Shown one piece after another: positions 56,633 to 64,000 of a stretch of 64,000 bases of DNA. This stretch comes from Bacteroidota bacterium (GTDB taxonomy: Bacteria > Bacteroidota > Bacteroidia > Chitinophagales > Chitinophagaceae): positions 29,981 through 93,980 of the forward strand of contig JAFDYJ010000010.1 of the NCBI GenBank assembly GCA_018267515.1. Direction: 5' to 3'. Position 1 is the stretch's first letter. The number at the start of each line of letters is the position of its first letter. Below the pieces are notes generated by a model. It made no database searches and was not told the DNA's origin. It was given only the letters and a program-made list of their open reading frames with translations. The translations under genes and the position numbers were made by a program.

Positions 56633-56640
56633 CAAATTTA
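56633..56640 (-). promoter_or_regulatory. -7 promoter element of relA, predicting a leaderless mRNA
   Basis: On the minus strand TAAATTTG matches TAnnTTTG and ends 6 bases before the ATG at 56627. With a start site about 4 bases downstream of the element, the leader is about 2 bases. Confidence 0.5.
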
Positions 56641-56655
56641 CACAAAAGAAATGCC

Positions 56656-56688
56656 TTGCAGAAAGTCGGGTTAAATGCCCTACATTTG
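56656..56688 (+). promoter_or_regulatory. Bacteroidota-type promoter, upstream of tRNA-Leu
   Basis: TTG at 56656-56658, a 22-base spacer, TACATTTG at 56681-56688. It faces the tRNA gene 140 bases away, back to back with the relA promoter. Confidence 0.45.
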
Positions 56689-56708
56689 CAGCCCAAATTT
56701 CAGGTTTA

Positions 56709-56731
56709 AGGTCATTACGTCATAATGACCT
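56709..56731. other. 9-pair hairpin in the tRNA-Leu leader region
   Basis: AGGTCATTA and TAATGACCT pair around CGTCA. It lies between the two candidate tRNA promoters and could be a regulator site or an RNA hairpin. Confidence 0.35.
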
Positions 56732-56775
56732 ACAAACATATTGTGGAAAGTTGGTATTTTATTTTTTTATAATTC

Positions 56776-56805
56776 TTTGCCAGAATTGAGAATTGAATAA
56801 TATTG
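56776..56805 (+). promoter_or_regulatory. Candidate promoter of tRNA-Leu
   Basis: TTTG at 56776-56779, an 18-base spacer, TAATATTG at 56798-56805 (one mismatch). The predicted leader before the tRNA at 56830 is about 20 bases. Confidence 0.4.
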
Positions 56806-56829
56806 AGGCTGACAAATTTTAAATGAACT

Positions 56830-56911
56830 GCGGGTGTGGTGAAATTGGTAGACATACCAGACTTAGGATCTGGCGCCGCAAGGCATGGGGGTTCGAGTCC
56901 CTCCACCCGCA
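56830..56911 (+). tRNA. tRNA-Leu (anticodon TAG)
   Basis: An 82-base cloverleaf without encoded CCA. The acceptor arms are GCGGGTG and CACCCGC with discriminator A. The anticodon stem CCAGA/TCTGG encloses CTTAGGA, with anticodon TAG reading CTA/CTN Leu codons. The T loop is GTTCGAGTC. A long variable arm, expected for Leu, is present (CGCCGCAAGGCA region). A strong terminator follows. Confidence 0.96.
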
Positions 56912-56929
56912 CTAAAAATGACGAATGAT

Positions 56930-56984
56930 GAACAAGGAATGCCGAACTCTGAAGTTCTGATTTCGAAATTCCTTGTTCTTTTTT
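56930..56984 (+). terminator. Terminator after tRNA-Leu
   Basis: GAACAAGGAAT (56930-56940) pairs perfectly with ATTCCTTGTTC (56968-56978), followed by TTTTTT. The loop contains a second small hairpin (GAACT, CTGA, AGTTC). It ends 18 bases before the tig ATG. Confidence 0.75.
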
Positions 56985-57002
56985 CGATATTAAACATACA
57001 AA

Positions 57003-58373
57003 ATGGCAACAGTTACTAAAGAAAACATCGGATTGCTTCATGAAAAATTATCTGTGAAGCTGGAGAAAACGGATTATCTGCCGGCTTTTGAAAAAGCATT
57101 AAAAGAGTATTCTAAAAAAGCTAATATACCGGGCTTTAGAAAAGGAATGGTACCCACAGGTCTAATCAAAAAAATGTATGGACCTTCCGTTTATACAGAT
57201 GAAGTTTTGCGCTCTGTTGACAGGGAACTGGTTAAATATCTCGAAACTGACAAGCTGGAAATATTTGCACAGCCGCTGCCATTGGAATCCGATATCCGAC
57301 AACTGGATCTCAACAACCCGTCTGACTACATTTTTCATTTTGAAGTAGGTATGAAGCCCGATTTCAAATTACCTGATTTGCCAAAAGCTAAAATCACCCG
57401 GTATAAGGTATCTATAACTGATGAAATGCTGAATAATGAAGTAACACGCCTTCAAAATCGTTATGGAAATATGAAAGATGAAGAAACGGTGGCTCAGGAC
57501 GAAAATGTTTTGAATGTAACCTTTATTGAAACAGATGAAAAAGGTAATGAAATAGAGAATGGAATTAAAAAAGAGAATTCCCTCCTGGTAAAATATTTTT
57601 CAGAAAATTTCAGAAAAGAACTTACAGGAAAGAAAGCCGGTGATTTTATTGTACTACAGCTTAAAAATGCATTTGAAGAAAAAGAAAGAGATTGGATTAT
57701 TGAAGACCTGGGGCTAAAAAAGGATGATACTGCCGCCGCTGATAAATATTTCAAACTTGATATTACAAAAATCGGCTTGCTCGAAAAAAGAGAATTAAAC
57801 GAAGAGTTTTTCAAACAATTGTATCCGGCTCTCGACTTGAAAACTGAGGAAGATTTTCGAAATAAAATCAGAGAAGAAATCCAGTTACAGTGGGATGGCC
57901 AGGCCCGTAACCAGATTCATGACCAGGTTTATCATGAATTGTTAGATCATACTGAGATCAGCTTACCGGAAACTTTTCTGAAAAAATGGATAAAAACTCA
58001 AAACGAAAAAACAAAATCAGATGAAGAAGTGGAATCGGAGTTCCCTGTCTTTTTACGTCAGTTGAAATGGACAGTGATAACCGATAAGATCGTAAAGGAA
58101 AATGATATCCGGGTGCTTCCGGAAGAACTCCGCAACTTCACCCGTCAACAATTACTTGGCTATATGGGCATGAATGTATCTTATGAACAACAAGACTGGA
58201 TGAATGACTATGTAGAGAAAATGATGAAGGACCGGAAATATGTTGAGGATGCCTATAACAGGATACAAACACAAAAAATATTTGAATGGGCCGAGCAGCA
58301 GGTTCAACCCGAAGAAAAAGAAATCAGTGCAGAAGAGTTCACGAAAATGGCAGAAGCTCATCACCATCATTAG
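57003..58373 (+). CDS. tig: Trigger factor, ribosome-associated chaperone
   Basis: A 456-residue trigger factor that binds nascent chains at the ribosome exit. The N-terminal ribosome-binding domain has the conserved tip-like block NIPGFRKGMVP (residues 38-48 region). The middle PPIase-like region is degenerate, as usual in Bacteroidota. The C-terminal chaperone domain is helical. The protein ends in four histidines (EAHHHH), a native His-tail that could bind metal. The first gene of the tig-clpP1-clpP2-clpX block. Confidence 0.93.
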   Translation: MATVTKENIGLLHEKLSVKLEKTDYLPAFEKALKEYSKKANIPGFRKGMVPTGLIKKMYGPSVYTDEVLRSVDRELVKYLETDKLEIFAQPLPLESDIRQLDLNNPSDYIFHFEVGMKPDFKLPDLPKAKITRYKVSITDEMLNNEVTRLQNRYGNMKDEETVAQDENVLNVTFIETDEKGNEIENGIKKENSLLVKYFSENFRKELTGKKAGDFIVLQLKNAFEEKERDWIIEDLGLKKDDTAAADKYFKLDITKIGLLEKRELNEEFFKQLYPALDLKTEEDFRNKIREEIQLQWDGQARNQIHDQVYHELLDHTEISLPETFLKKWIKTQNEKTKSDEEVESEFPVFLRQLKWTVITDKIVKENDIRVLPEELRNFTRQQLLGYMGMNVSYEQQDWMNDYVEKMMKDRKYVEDAYNRIQTQKIFEWAEQQVQPEEKEISAEEFTKMAEAHHHH

Positions 58374-58532
58374 AGTTTATTGGAAATTGAATAGTTTATA
58401 GCTGTTCAATGTCCCGCTTTCTTTTGTGCCAAATCGTCTTATTTTCACAACCATAAAGTCACCAATTTTGTGATTTTGGTATTTGGACGGATATTTGATG
58501 CCCAAAGCCCATACTTCAACAAATTAAAGTTT

Positions 58533-59225
58533 ATGAGTTTTCAATCAGAATTTGAAAAATATGCAGTGAAGCATCGTGGTTTATCCGGCAATACGCTTCA
58601 TAGCTATGCATCGCATCTTGTTACAGCCCTTACGCCCAATATTATTGAAGAACGTCCTATGAATGTAGCGGTAATGGATGTATATAGCCGCTTAATGATG
58701 GATCGTATTATCTTTCTCGGTTATCCCATCAATGATGAAGTGGCCAATATTGTCACGGCACAATTGCTTTTTCTAGACTCTACAGACAGAACAAGGGATA
58801 TAAATATGTATATCAATAGCCCGGGCGGAAGTGTTTATTCTGGGTTGGGCGTCTATGATACTATGCAATACGTTACTCCTAATGTAGCTACAATTTGTAT
58901 TGGGATAGCTGCATCAATGGCATCGGTTCTTCTTGCAGCCGGAACCCAGGGCAAAAGAGCAGCACTGAAACACTCAAGGATCATGATGCATCAGCCCAGC
59001 GGTTCCATAGGCGGCCAGGCCAGCGATATTGAGATTACAGTTGCAGAAATCAAAAAGCTTAAAGGCGAGTTGTATGAAGTAATCAGTAATCATTCCGGAA
59101 AATCAGTTAAACAAATTGAAAAAGATTTTGACCGGGATCACTGGATGACTGCAACAGAAGCCAAAGAATATGGATTGGTAGATGAGGTTCTTGTAACCAA
59201 TCCGAGAAAAGAAAAGAAAGACTAA
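58533..59225 (+). CDS. clpP1: ATP-dependent Clp protease proteolytic subunit (ClpP1)
   Basis: A 230-residue ClpP peptidase subunit. I use the ATG at 58533 (MSFQSEFEKY); the frame is open upstream to 58470 but without a conserved segment. The catalytic Ser is in GIAASMASVLL, the His in RIMMHQPSG and the Asp in the DFDRDHWM region. The gene forms an operon with clpP2 (29 bases between) and, further on, clpX. With two ClpP paralogues a mixed tetradecamer is possible. Confidence 0.94.
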   Translation: MSFQSEFEKYAVKHRGLSGNTLHSYASHLVTALTPNIIEERPMNVAVMDVYSRLMMDRIIFLGYPINDEVANIVTAQLLFLDSTDRTRDINMYINSPGGSVYSGLGVYDTMQYVTPNVATICIGIAASMASVLLAAGTQGKRAALKHSRIMMHQPSGSIGGQASDIEITVAEIKKLKGELYEVISNHSGKSVKQIEKDFDRDHWMTATEAKEYGLVDEVLVTNPRKEKKD

Positions 59226-59254
59226 AATTTTAGAAATTGAAAAATTAAAAATAA

Positions 59255-59899
59255 ATGAACCCAAAACACTTATTATATAACAACCCTGGTGCTTTTGATT
59301 GGAGGGCAGATGATGAAGATGAAAATGAAGAACAACCGAAATCAGACCTGATGATGTTCAACAAGCGTTTGGAAAAATATTTTTTTGAACGCCGGAGTGT
59401 CCAGTTTTGGGGTGTTGTGGATGATAAATCAGCAAAAGATGTAGTTACAAAACTTCTGTTACTGGATGCTGATAAGCCAGGCGAAGAAATAAAATTTTAT
59501 ATCAGCAGCCCGGGTGGTGCAGTAACCAGCGGTATGGTTATTTATGATACTCTGCAGATGCTGAAATCACCGGTTAGCACAATCTGCATGGGTCTTGCAG
59601 CTTCTATGGGAAGTATTTTATTGAGTGGTGGAACGAAAGGAAAGCGATTTATATATCCTCATGGTGAAGTAATGATTCATCAGCCCTTGCTGGGAGGATA
59701 TATGCAAGGTGTAAGTACAGATCTGGAAATTCAGGCAAAGCAAACCAGGAAAATAAAAGAGATCAGTGCTACTATTCTTGCTGAAAACTGTGGTAAAACA
59801 TTTCAGCAGATCATGAAAGATTTTGACAGGGATTATTGGATGGATGCCCGTGAGGCTGTAGAATATGGCATAGTAGATAAAATTGTAGAAAAGCTCTAA
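59255..59899 (+). CDS. clpP2: ATP-dependent Clp protease proteolytic subunit (ClpP2)
   Basis: A 214-residue second ClpP, about half identical in core blocks to ClpP1 by eye. It has an acidic N-terminal extension (ADDEDENEEQPKSD) in place of ClpP1's, and keeps the whole triad: Ser in GLAASMGSILL, His in VMIHQPLLGG, Asp in the DFDRDYWM region. The processing-site region differs from ClpP1. It is followed by a T-rich hairpin before clpX. Confidence 0.93.
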   Translation: MNPKHLLYNNPGAFDWRADDEDENEEQPKSDLMMFNKRLEKYFFERRSVQFWGVVDDKSAKDVVTKLLLLDADKPGEEIKFYISSPGGAVTSGMVIYDTLQMLKSPVSTICMGLAASMGSILLSGGTKGKRFIYPHGEVMIHQPLLGGYMQGVSTDLEIQAKQTRKIKEISATILAENCGKTFQQIMKDFDRDYWMDAREAVEYGIVDKIVEKL

Positions 59900-59911
59900 T
59901 TGGTTGATCAT

Positions 59912-59938
59912 AAAATCAAAAGACATGATTTTTTTTTC
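59912..59938 (+). terminator. Intrinsic terminator of the clpP genes
   Basis: AAAATCA and TGATTTT pair around a 7-base loop, followed by seven to eight T. A seven-pair, A/T-rich stem makes it moderate in strength. Confidence 0.5.
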
Positions 59939-60003
59939 TATTTGATATAAACTGTCCAGAATTGTCAAATAGACCTATCTCATTCAGAATCCTTTTATAC
60001 TTT

Positions 60004-60012
60004 TGTGGATAA
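60004..60012 (-). promoter_or_regulatory. Perfect DnaA box at the clpX promoter
   Basis: TGTGGATAA, the reverse of the DnaA consensus, overlaps a TACTTTTG (59998-60005) that could be the -7 element of clpX, 43-49 bases before the ATG. Confidence 0.4.
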
Positions 60013-60046
60013 GTCAGCGTTTACAAATTAATTATTCATTAGTTGT

Positions 60047-61288
60047 ATGGCAAAAAACCCTCTTCACTGTTCCTTTTGTGGCCGTAGCCGGGATGAAGTT
60101 AAAATACTCATTGCCGGGCAGGAAGGACATATATGTGAAAATTGTGTGGAGCATGCCCGTGAAATTATCGAACAGGAACTGATAGTTCGGGACGAAAAGG
60201 CTGGCACCTCTTTTAAACTGACCGTTAAAAAGCCAATGGAAATTAAAAAATTCCTGGATGAATATGTAATAGGTCAGGATGAAGCTAAGAAAGTATTAGC
60301 CGTAGCGGTTTATAATCATTACAAAAGATTACAGCAAAAAGTATCCGAGGTTACTCCCGGTGATATTGAGATAGAAAAAAGCAATATCATTATGGTAGGT
60401 GAAACCGGCACCGGAAAAACATTACTGGCAAAAACAATTGCCCGTCTATTAAATGTACCTTTTACCATTGTTGATGCTACCGTTTTTACAGAGGCAGGAT
60501 ATGTTGGCGAAGATGTAGAAAGTATTCTGACAAGATTACTTCAGGTATGTAATTACGATGTAGCTTCTGCTGAACGTGGAATCGTTTACATAGATGAAAT
60601 AGACAAAATAGCCCGCAAAGGCGATAACCCTTCCATCACCAGGGATGTAAGCGGCGAAGGGGTACAACAAGGATTATTGAAATTGCTTGAAGGTACAGAT
60701 GTATTGGTTCCTCCACAGGGTGGTCGTAAACATCCTGAACAAAAACTTATCAGGATCAATACACAAAACATCCTTTTTATATGTGGTGGTGCTTTTGATG
60801 GCATTGATAGAGTGATTGCCCGTCGTGTGCAAACCAATACCATAGGGTTTAATGTGGACAAAGAATTGCAGGACAACATGAAGAAAAATCTTCTGAGTTA
60901 TATCAATGCACAGGATCTCAAGTCATTCGGATTAATTCCTGAGCTATTAGGTCGTCTTCCGGTGGTCACTCACCTGGAACCATTGAATGCTTCCACCCTT
61001 CATGCAATTCTAACAGAACCTAAAAATGCTCTCGTAAAACAATATAAAAAACTCTTTGAACTGGAAGGAATTCAACTAAGCATTGAAGATGATGTTCTTT
61101 CGTTCATGGTTGAAAAGGCAGTAGAATATAAACTGGGCGCAAGAGGTCTGCGGAGTATTTGTGAAAGCATCCTTACAGATGCCATGTTTGAACTTCCTTC
61201 TTCCAAACAAACACAGTTTGTACTGGACCTGGAATATGCAAAACGCAAATTTGACAAGAGTAAGCTGAGCTTACTGAAAGTAGCATAA
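60047..61288 (+). CDS. clpX: ATP-dependent Clp protease ATP-binding subunit ClpX
   Basis: A 413-residue unfoldase. The N-terminal zinc-binding domain has [10 protein letters not shown] and CENCVEHA. Walker A is GETGTGKT, Walker [10 protein letters not shown], the pore loop is GYVGEDVE, and sensor regions are in [13 protein letters not shown] and GARGLRSI. It unfolds substrates for ClpP1/ClpP2. A perfect DnaA box overlaps its probable promoter and a terminator follows. Confidence 0.96.
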   Translation: MAKNPLHCSFCGRSRDEVKILIAGQEGHICENCVEHAREIIEQELIVRDEKAGTSFKLTVKKPMEIKKFLDEYVIGQDEAKKVLAVAVYNHYKRLQQKVSEVTPGDIEIEKSNIIMVGETGTGKTLLAKTIARLLNVPFTIVDATVFTEAGYVGEDVESILTRLLQVCNYDVASAERGIVYIDEIDKIARKGDNPSITRDVSGEGVQQGLLKLLEGTDVLVPPQGGRKHPEQKLIRINTQNILFICGGAFDGIDRVIARRVQTNTIGFNVDKELQDNMKKNLLSYINAQDLKSFGLIPELLGRLPVVTHLEPLNASTLHAILTEPKNALVKQYKKLFELEGIQLSIEDDVLSFMVEKAVEYKLGARGLRSICESILTDAMFELPSSKQTQFVLDLEYAKRKFDKSKLSLLKVA

Positions 61289-61315
61289 GAAAATTTCAAC
61301 GTTTCATAAAGATTG

Positions 61316-61350
61316 AAAGGTTTCAAAAGTGATTTTGAAACCTTTTTTTA
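61316..61350 (+). terminator. Intrinsic terminator of clpX
   Basis: GGTTTCAAAA and TTTTGAAACC pair around GTGA, with flanking AAA/TTT extending the stem and a run of seven T. The strongest hairpin in the window. Confidence 0.88.
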
Positions 61351-61441
61351 ATCAAAAAAGAAAATGGTATTATAGATTTGAAACAATCCAATTAATTTGT
61401 GAAACTTCTTTAATCTTTTTTAACCCCTTAAACTAATAACC

Positions 61442-61585
61442 ATGCAGGAATTAATTGATCGCCTGAAACAAGAAGCAAACCTGAGTGAAGAACAGGCAAA
61501 AAAAGCTATTGATACCATTAAAACATTTGTTGTAGAAAAATTCCCGATGCTGGAAGGAGCTGTAAATAATATTTTCGATTCCTAA
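61442..61585 (+). CDS. Small helical protein of 47 residues
   Basis: A 47-residue ORF beginning MQELIDRLKQEANLSEEQAK and ending NNIFDS, shorter than usual length cut-offs. It is helical and amphipathic, with an EAxLSEEQAxKA pattern that I associate with other short Bacteroidota proteins. No signal peptide. It follows the clpX terminator, so it should be a separate transcription unit. The function is unknown. A purine-rich stretch does not precede the ATG, but the frame is clean and the composition protein-like. Confidence 0.6.
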   Translation: MQELIDRLKQEANLSEEQAKKAIDTIKTFVVEKFPMLEGAVNNIFDS

Positions 61586-61594
61586 CCTGGCAAT

Positions 61595-61714
61595 TTATTT
61601 AACCGATTTAAAAGTTCTGAAATGACGGTTCGCAGCATCATACGGGCTGAAAGACCGGCTGCATGCTTCCAGCAAAACAACCAAACAGATTAAAAATAGA
61701 ATTCTTGTTTTCAT
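61595..61714 (-). CDS. Very small lipoprotein of 39 residues
   Basis: An ORF shorter than usual length cut-offs. It starts MKTRILFLICLVVLLEAC with a lipoprotein-type signal (LLEAC, Cys18) and a 21-residue basic mature part (SRSFSPYDAANRHF). Small lipoproteins of this style occur in Bacteroidota, but the function is not known. It converges on the 47-residue gene and is followed by 10 bases to that stop. Confidence 0.55.
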   Translation of the reverse strand: MKTRILFLICLVVLLEACSRSFSPYDAANRHFRTFKSVK

Positions 61715-61844
61715 AGTTACAGATTTTAGTATTTAAAATTACTGAATCGGCAGCTATTAAACCGCAAAGAAACACTTCTGAAATATTCATACCTGTCATC
61801 GGAAATTCACATGCGGGAGAATAGTAAAAAATACGGTACCAGAA

Positions 61845-61880
61845 AGAAACATCCCGGCCATGAAAGCCGGGATGGAATTT
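61845..61880 (-). terminator. Terminator of the ribonucleotide reductase gene
   Basis: CATCCCGGC (61850-61858) and GCCGGGATG (61866-61874) pair perfectly around 7 bases. On the minus strand the stem is followed by TTTCTTTC. It lies about 80 bases past the nrdJ stop. Confidence 0.65.
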
Positions 61881-61954
61881 AAGGGGTACTGTCTTATATG
61901 GTTTTCCGTCCTTTCTCTTTTAATTCTTTCTTTTCAGAAAGTTTAGTTTATTGC

Positions 61955-64000
61955 TTAACTGCATCCTCCCTGGTTACCACAATTTAAACATTTATAACAG
62001 GTACCATTGCGTATCATTATGTGGCCACAAACATTACAGGCCGGGGCGTCGCTTTGCATATTTCTTGCCGCAGCGCTTAATGCATCTGAACCGGGTTCTG
62101 TTTTTGGTTGTTGAATATTTCTCTGACTTTTTGAAGACTGTGGCGCCAAATTGCTCGATGCAGGAATCACACGTACATCAGAAAGCTCGGGTGATTTATC
62201 ATATTCCAGGTTAGTTGGAATTTCATCCCAATCATCGGAGCCTGTATTGGCTATTTCAGGTTTATCCAGTACATGAACCAGATCGGTACGCCCCAGGTAT
62301 TCATATCCTAAAACCCTGAAAATAAAATCAACAATTGAAGTGGTGGATTTGATATTGGGATGTTCAATCATTCCTGCAGGATCAAACCGGGTAAATGCAA
62401 ACTTGTCAACAAATTCCTCCAATGGCACTCCATATTGCAACCCTATGGAAATTGATATTGCAAAGCAGTTCAGCATACTACGCATAGTAGCACCTTCTTT
62501 TGCCATATCAATAAAAATTTCTCCGAGGGTGCCATCACTATATTCGCCGGTCCGAAGAAAAATTGCCTGCCCATTAATTTTAGCTTTCTGTGTGAAGCCC
62601 CGGCGCTTTGCCGGCAACGAACGACGTTCAACAATTCTTGCCAGTTGCCGTTTTAATTTAGTGTCTTTGCTGTTTTGTACCCTGCGGTTAACTTCATCCA
62701 GCAATTCTTCAACAGTCAGGCTGCCAAGATTTACAATCAGGGATTCTGTAGAAATATCATCTACAGCAGCCTGTGCCTTTTCGTTGCGGTCTTCATCTGA
62801 TTTCTTTTTCTTGTCACTTTTGTTGCTCAAAGGTTGACTCAGTTTGGAGCCATCACGATAGAGTGCACAGGCTTTCAATCCTAATTCCCAGCTTAACAGG
62901 TACGCATCAGCAATTTCATCCACTACGGCTTCATTGGGCAGATTAATTGTCTTCGAAATGGCGCCGCTGACGAATGGTTGCACGGCGCCCATCATACGGA
63001 TATGGCCATGGGAATGAATATACCGTTGGCCTTTTTCTCCGCATTTATTGGCACAGTCAAAAACGGGCAAATGTTCTTCTTTCAGATAGGGAGCCCCCTC
63101 CAGCATCATCGTTCCGCATGTATAATTATTTGCAGCCTCAATTTGCTCATCAGTAAAATCAAGAGCTTCCAGCAGGCTCCATTCAAAATCGTTATACTGC
63201 TCGGGAGTAAATCCCAGACGCTGTAAACACTCTTCCCCAAGAGTATATTTGTTGAAAATAAAATTGATATTAAATGCTGTAGCTACTGCTGTATCTAATT
63301 TTTTAATTTCATCTGCAATAAACCCTTTTTCACTTAAGCTTTGATAATTGATATAAGGTGCGCCGGCAAAAGAAGCGGTACCAATTGTGTATTTAACAAT
63401 TGCATCAATTTCTTTTTCAGTATAACCTAAGTTTTTCAATGCTGCAGGCACCGATTGGTTTATAATTCTGAAATAACCTCCACCGGAAAGTTTTTTAAAT
63501 TTTACTAATGCAAAATCCGGTTCTACCCCTGTGGTATCGCAATCCATTACCAGGCCAATGGTTCCGGTGGGTGCAATAGCTGTAGTTTGTGCATTGCGGT
63601 AACCATATTTTTCACCCAGTTCCACAGCATCATCCCATGCTTTGCAGGCTGCAGTCAGTAAGTAGTCAGGGCAATATTTTGCTTTAATTCCCTGAGGATT
63701 TAAACTCAGGTTTTCATATTCATCAGCATCATAAGCAGCCAGCCGGTGATTCCGCATTACCCGTAACATATGCTTTTTATTCTCTTCATATCTCGGGAAT
63801 GTGCCAAGTACGCCGGCCATTTCTGCTGAAGTTTTATAAGCAATACCGGTCATGATTGCAGATATAGCTCCGGCAATATTTCTGGCTTCTTCACTGTCGT
63901 AAGGAATGCCGCTTACCATCAACATAGTTCCCAGGTTGGCATATCCCAAGCCTAAAGTGCGGTACTCATAACTCAGTTGTGCTACTTCTTTTGAAGGGAA
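61955..64000 (-). CDS. nrdJ: B12-dependent ribonucleotide reductase (class II), N-terminus outside window
   Basis: The C-terminal 681 residues of an adenosylcobalamin-dependent reductase, which makes deoxyribonucleotides without oxygen. The frame is open to base 64000, so the TTG at 63949 is internal. Visible blocks include the barrel part (TAIAPTGTIGLVMDCDTTG, with the substrate-site loop) and a C-terminal domain with a cysteine-rich zinc ribbon (CNVCGHIM, then CYKCLNCGNQGGC) holding the redox-shuttle cysteines. A cobalamin riboswitch, if any, would be upstream and outside the window. Confidence 0.94.
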   Translation of the reverse strand, partial: FPSKEVAQLSYEYRTLGLGYANLGTMLMVSGIPYDSEEARNIAGAISAIMTGIAYKTSAEMAGVLGTFPRYEENKKHMLRVMRNHRLAAYDADEYENLSLNPQGIKAKYCPDYLLTAACKAWDDAVELGEKYGYRNAQTTAIAPTGTIGLVMDCDTTGVEPDFALVKFKKLSGGGYFRIINQSVPAALKNLGYTEKEIDAIVKYTIGTASFAGAPYINYQSLSEKGFIADEIKKLDTAVATAFNINFIFNKYTLGEECLQRLGFTPEQYNDFEWSLLEALDFTDEQIEAANNYTCGTMMLEGAPYLKEEHLPVFDCANKCGEKGQRYIHSHGHIRMMGAVQPFVSGAISKTINLPNEAVVDEIADAYLLSWELGLKACALYRDGSKLSQPLSNKSDKKKKSDEDRNEKAQAAVDDISTESLIVNLGSLTVEELLDEVNRRVQNSKDTKLKRQLARIVERRSLPAKRRGFTQKAKINGQAIFLRTGEYSDGTLGEIFIDMAKEGATMRSMLNCFAISISIGLQYGVPLEEFVDKFAFTRFDPAGMIEHPNIKSTTSIVDFIFRVLGYEYLGRTDLVHVLDKPEIANTGSDDWDEIPTNLEYDKSPELSDVRVIPASSNLAPQSSKSQRNIQQPKTEPGSDALSAAARNMQSDAPACNVCGHIMIRNGTCYKCLNCGNQGGCS

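Noticed and set aside
56730..57041. Minus-strand 103-codon ORF over the tRNA region (includes VRVEGLEPPCLAAP)
   Set aside because: The segment is the reverse complement of tRNA-Leu; this peptide is a known artefact of tRNA genes and lies antisense to the real RNA.
58470..58533. Upstream start giving ClpP1 21 extra residues
   Set aside because: The extra residues have no match to known ClpP N-termini, while MSFQSEFEKY at 58533 fits.
63949..63949. TTG as the start of the ribonucleotide reductase
   Set aside because: The frame continues open to base 64000 with family-typical sequence (SYEYRTLGLGYANLG), so the gene simply leaves the window.

Overview
The window is chromosomal DNA of a member of the Bacteroidota, most likely Chitinophagales/Chitinophagaceae-like (inference). 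Supporting signs are a PorT component of the type IX secretion system (T9SS), a secreted metalloprotease with a T9SS C-terminal sorting domain, a RemB/Wzi-like outer-membrane protein, a TonB-dependent receptor with a CarboxypepD_reg-like N-terminal domain, and promoters of the Bacteroidota primary-sigma type (TTTG, about 19-22 bases, TAnnTTTG or TAnnTTCG) close to many start codons. No insertion sequence, prophage, CRISPR array or rRNA is visible. Nearly all of the sequence is dense core chromosome.

Layout. 1-13.2 kb: 5'-truncated gcvP, an e(P4)-type lipoprotein phosphatase, the pyruvate dehydrogenase E2 gene, a DUF5723-like envelope protein, a CoA-binding protein, a secreted protein followed by a T9SS-exported metzincin protease, a YkuK/RNase H-like protein, the ribosome-assembly GTPase engB, and the overlapping pair ubiE-porT. 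13.2-20.0 kb: an alpha-glucan/sugar cluster, with a PhyH dioxygenase, a sugar isomerase/epimerase-like TIM barrel, an exported GH13 amylase and an MFS sugar transporter in one minus-strand operon, divergent from a GH13 alpha-glucosidase. 20-31.9 kb: S10 peptidase, RemB/Wzi-like protein, dihydroorotase with a MutS-like ATPase, an M1 aminopeptidase, two adjacent paralogous membrane proteins of unknown function, and a ComM/YifB ATPase.

32-52.4 kb: an ABC exporter, a TonB receptor behind a small Cys/His protein, a thiolase, pyrD-terC, rsmE, dnaB, an unknown 169-residue protein, pheT with a coiled-coil protein and zapA, rny, rplS, tatA, gatA and pabB. 52.4-64 kb: an acidic low-complexity protein, purA, relA/spoT, tRNA-Leu(TAG), tig, clpP1, clpP2 and clpX, a 47-residue small protein, a 39-residue lipoprotein, and the C-terminal two thirds or so of a B12-dependent ribonucleotide reductase that leaves the window. 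Trigger factor, two ClpP paralogues and ClpX form one protein-quality-control block.

No clearly new multi-gene system stands out. The items most worth a second look are the paralogous one-TM/lipocalin-like pair (28.3-30.2 kb), the small Cys/His protein coupled to the TonB receptor (36 kb), the PhyH/isomerase genes inside a glucan operon, small genes below usual length cut-offs (61.4-61.7 kb), an orphan sorting-domain-like protein (46.2 kb), intergenic-style repeats placed in frame inside pyrD and rsmE, and promoters so close to start codons that relA and the CoA-binding gene should give leaderless or nearly leaderless mRNAs.
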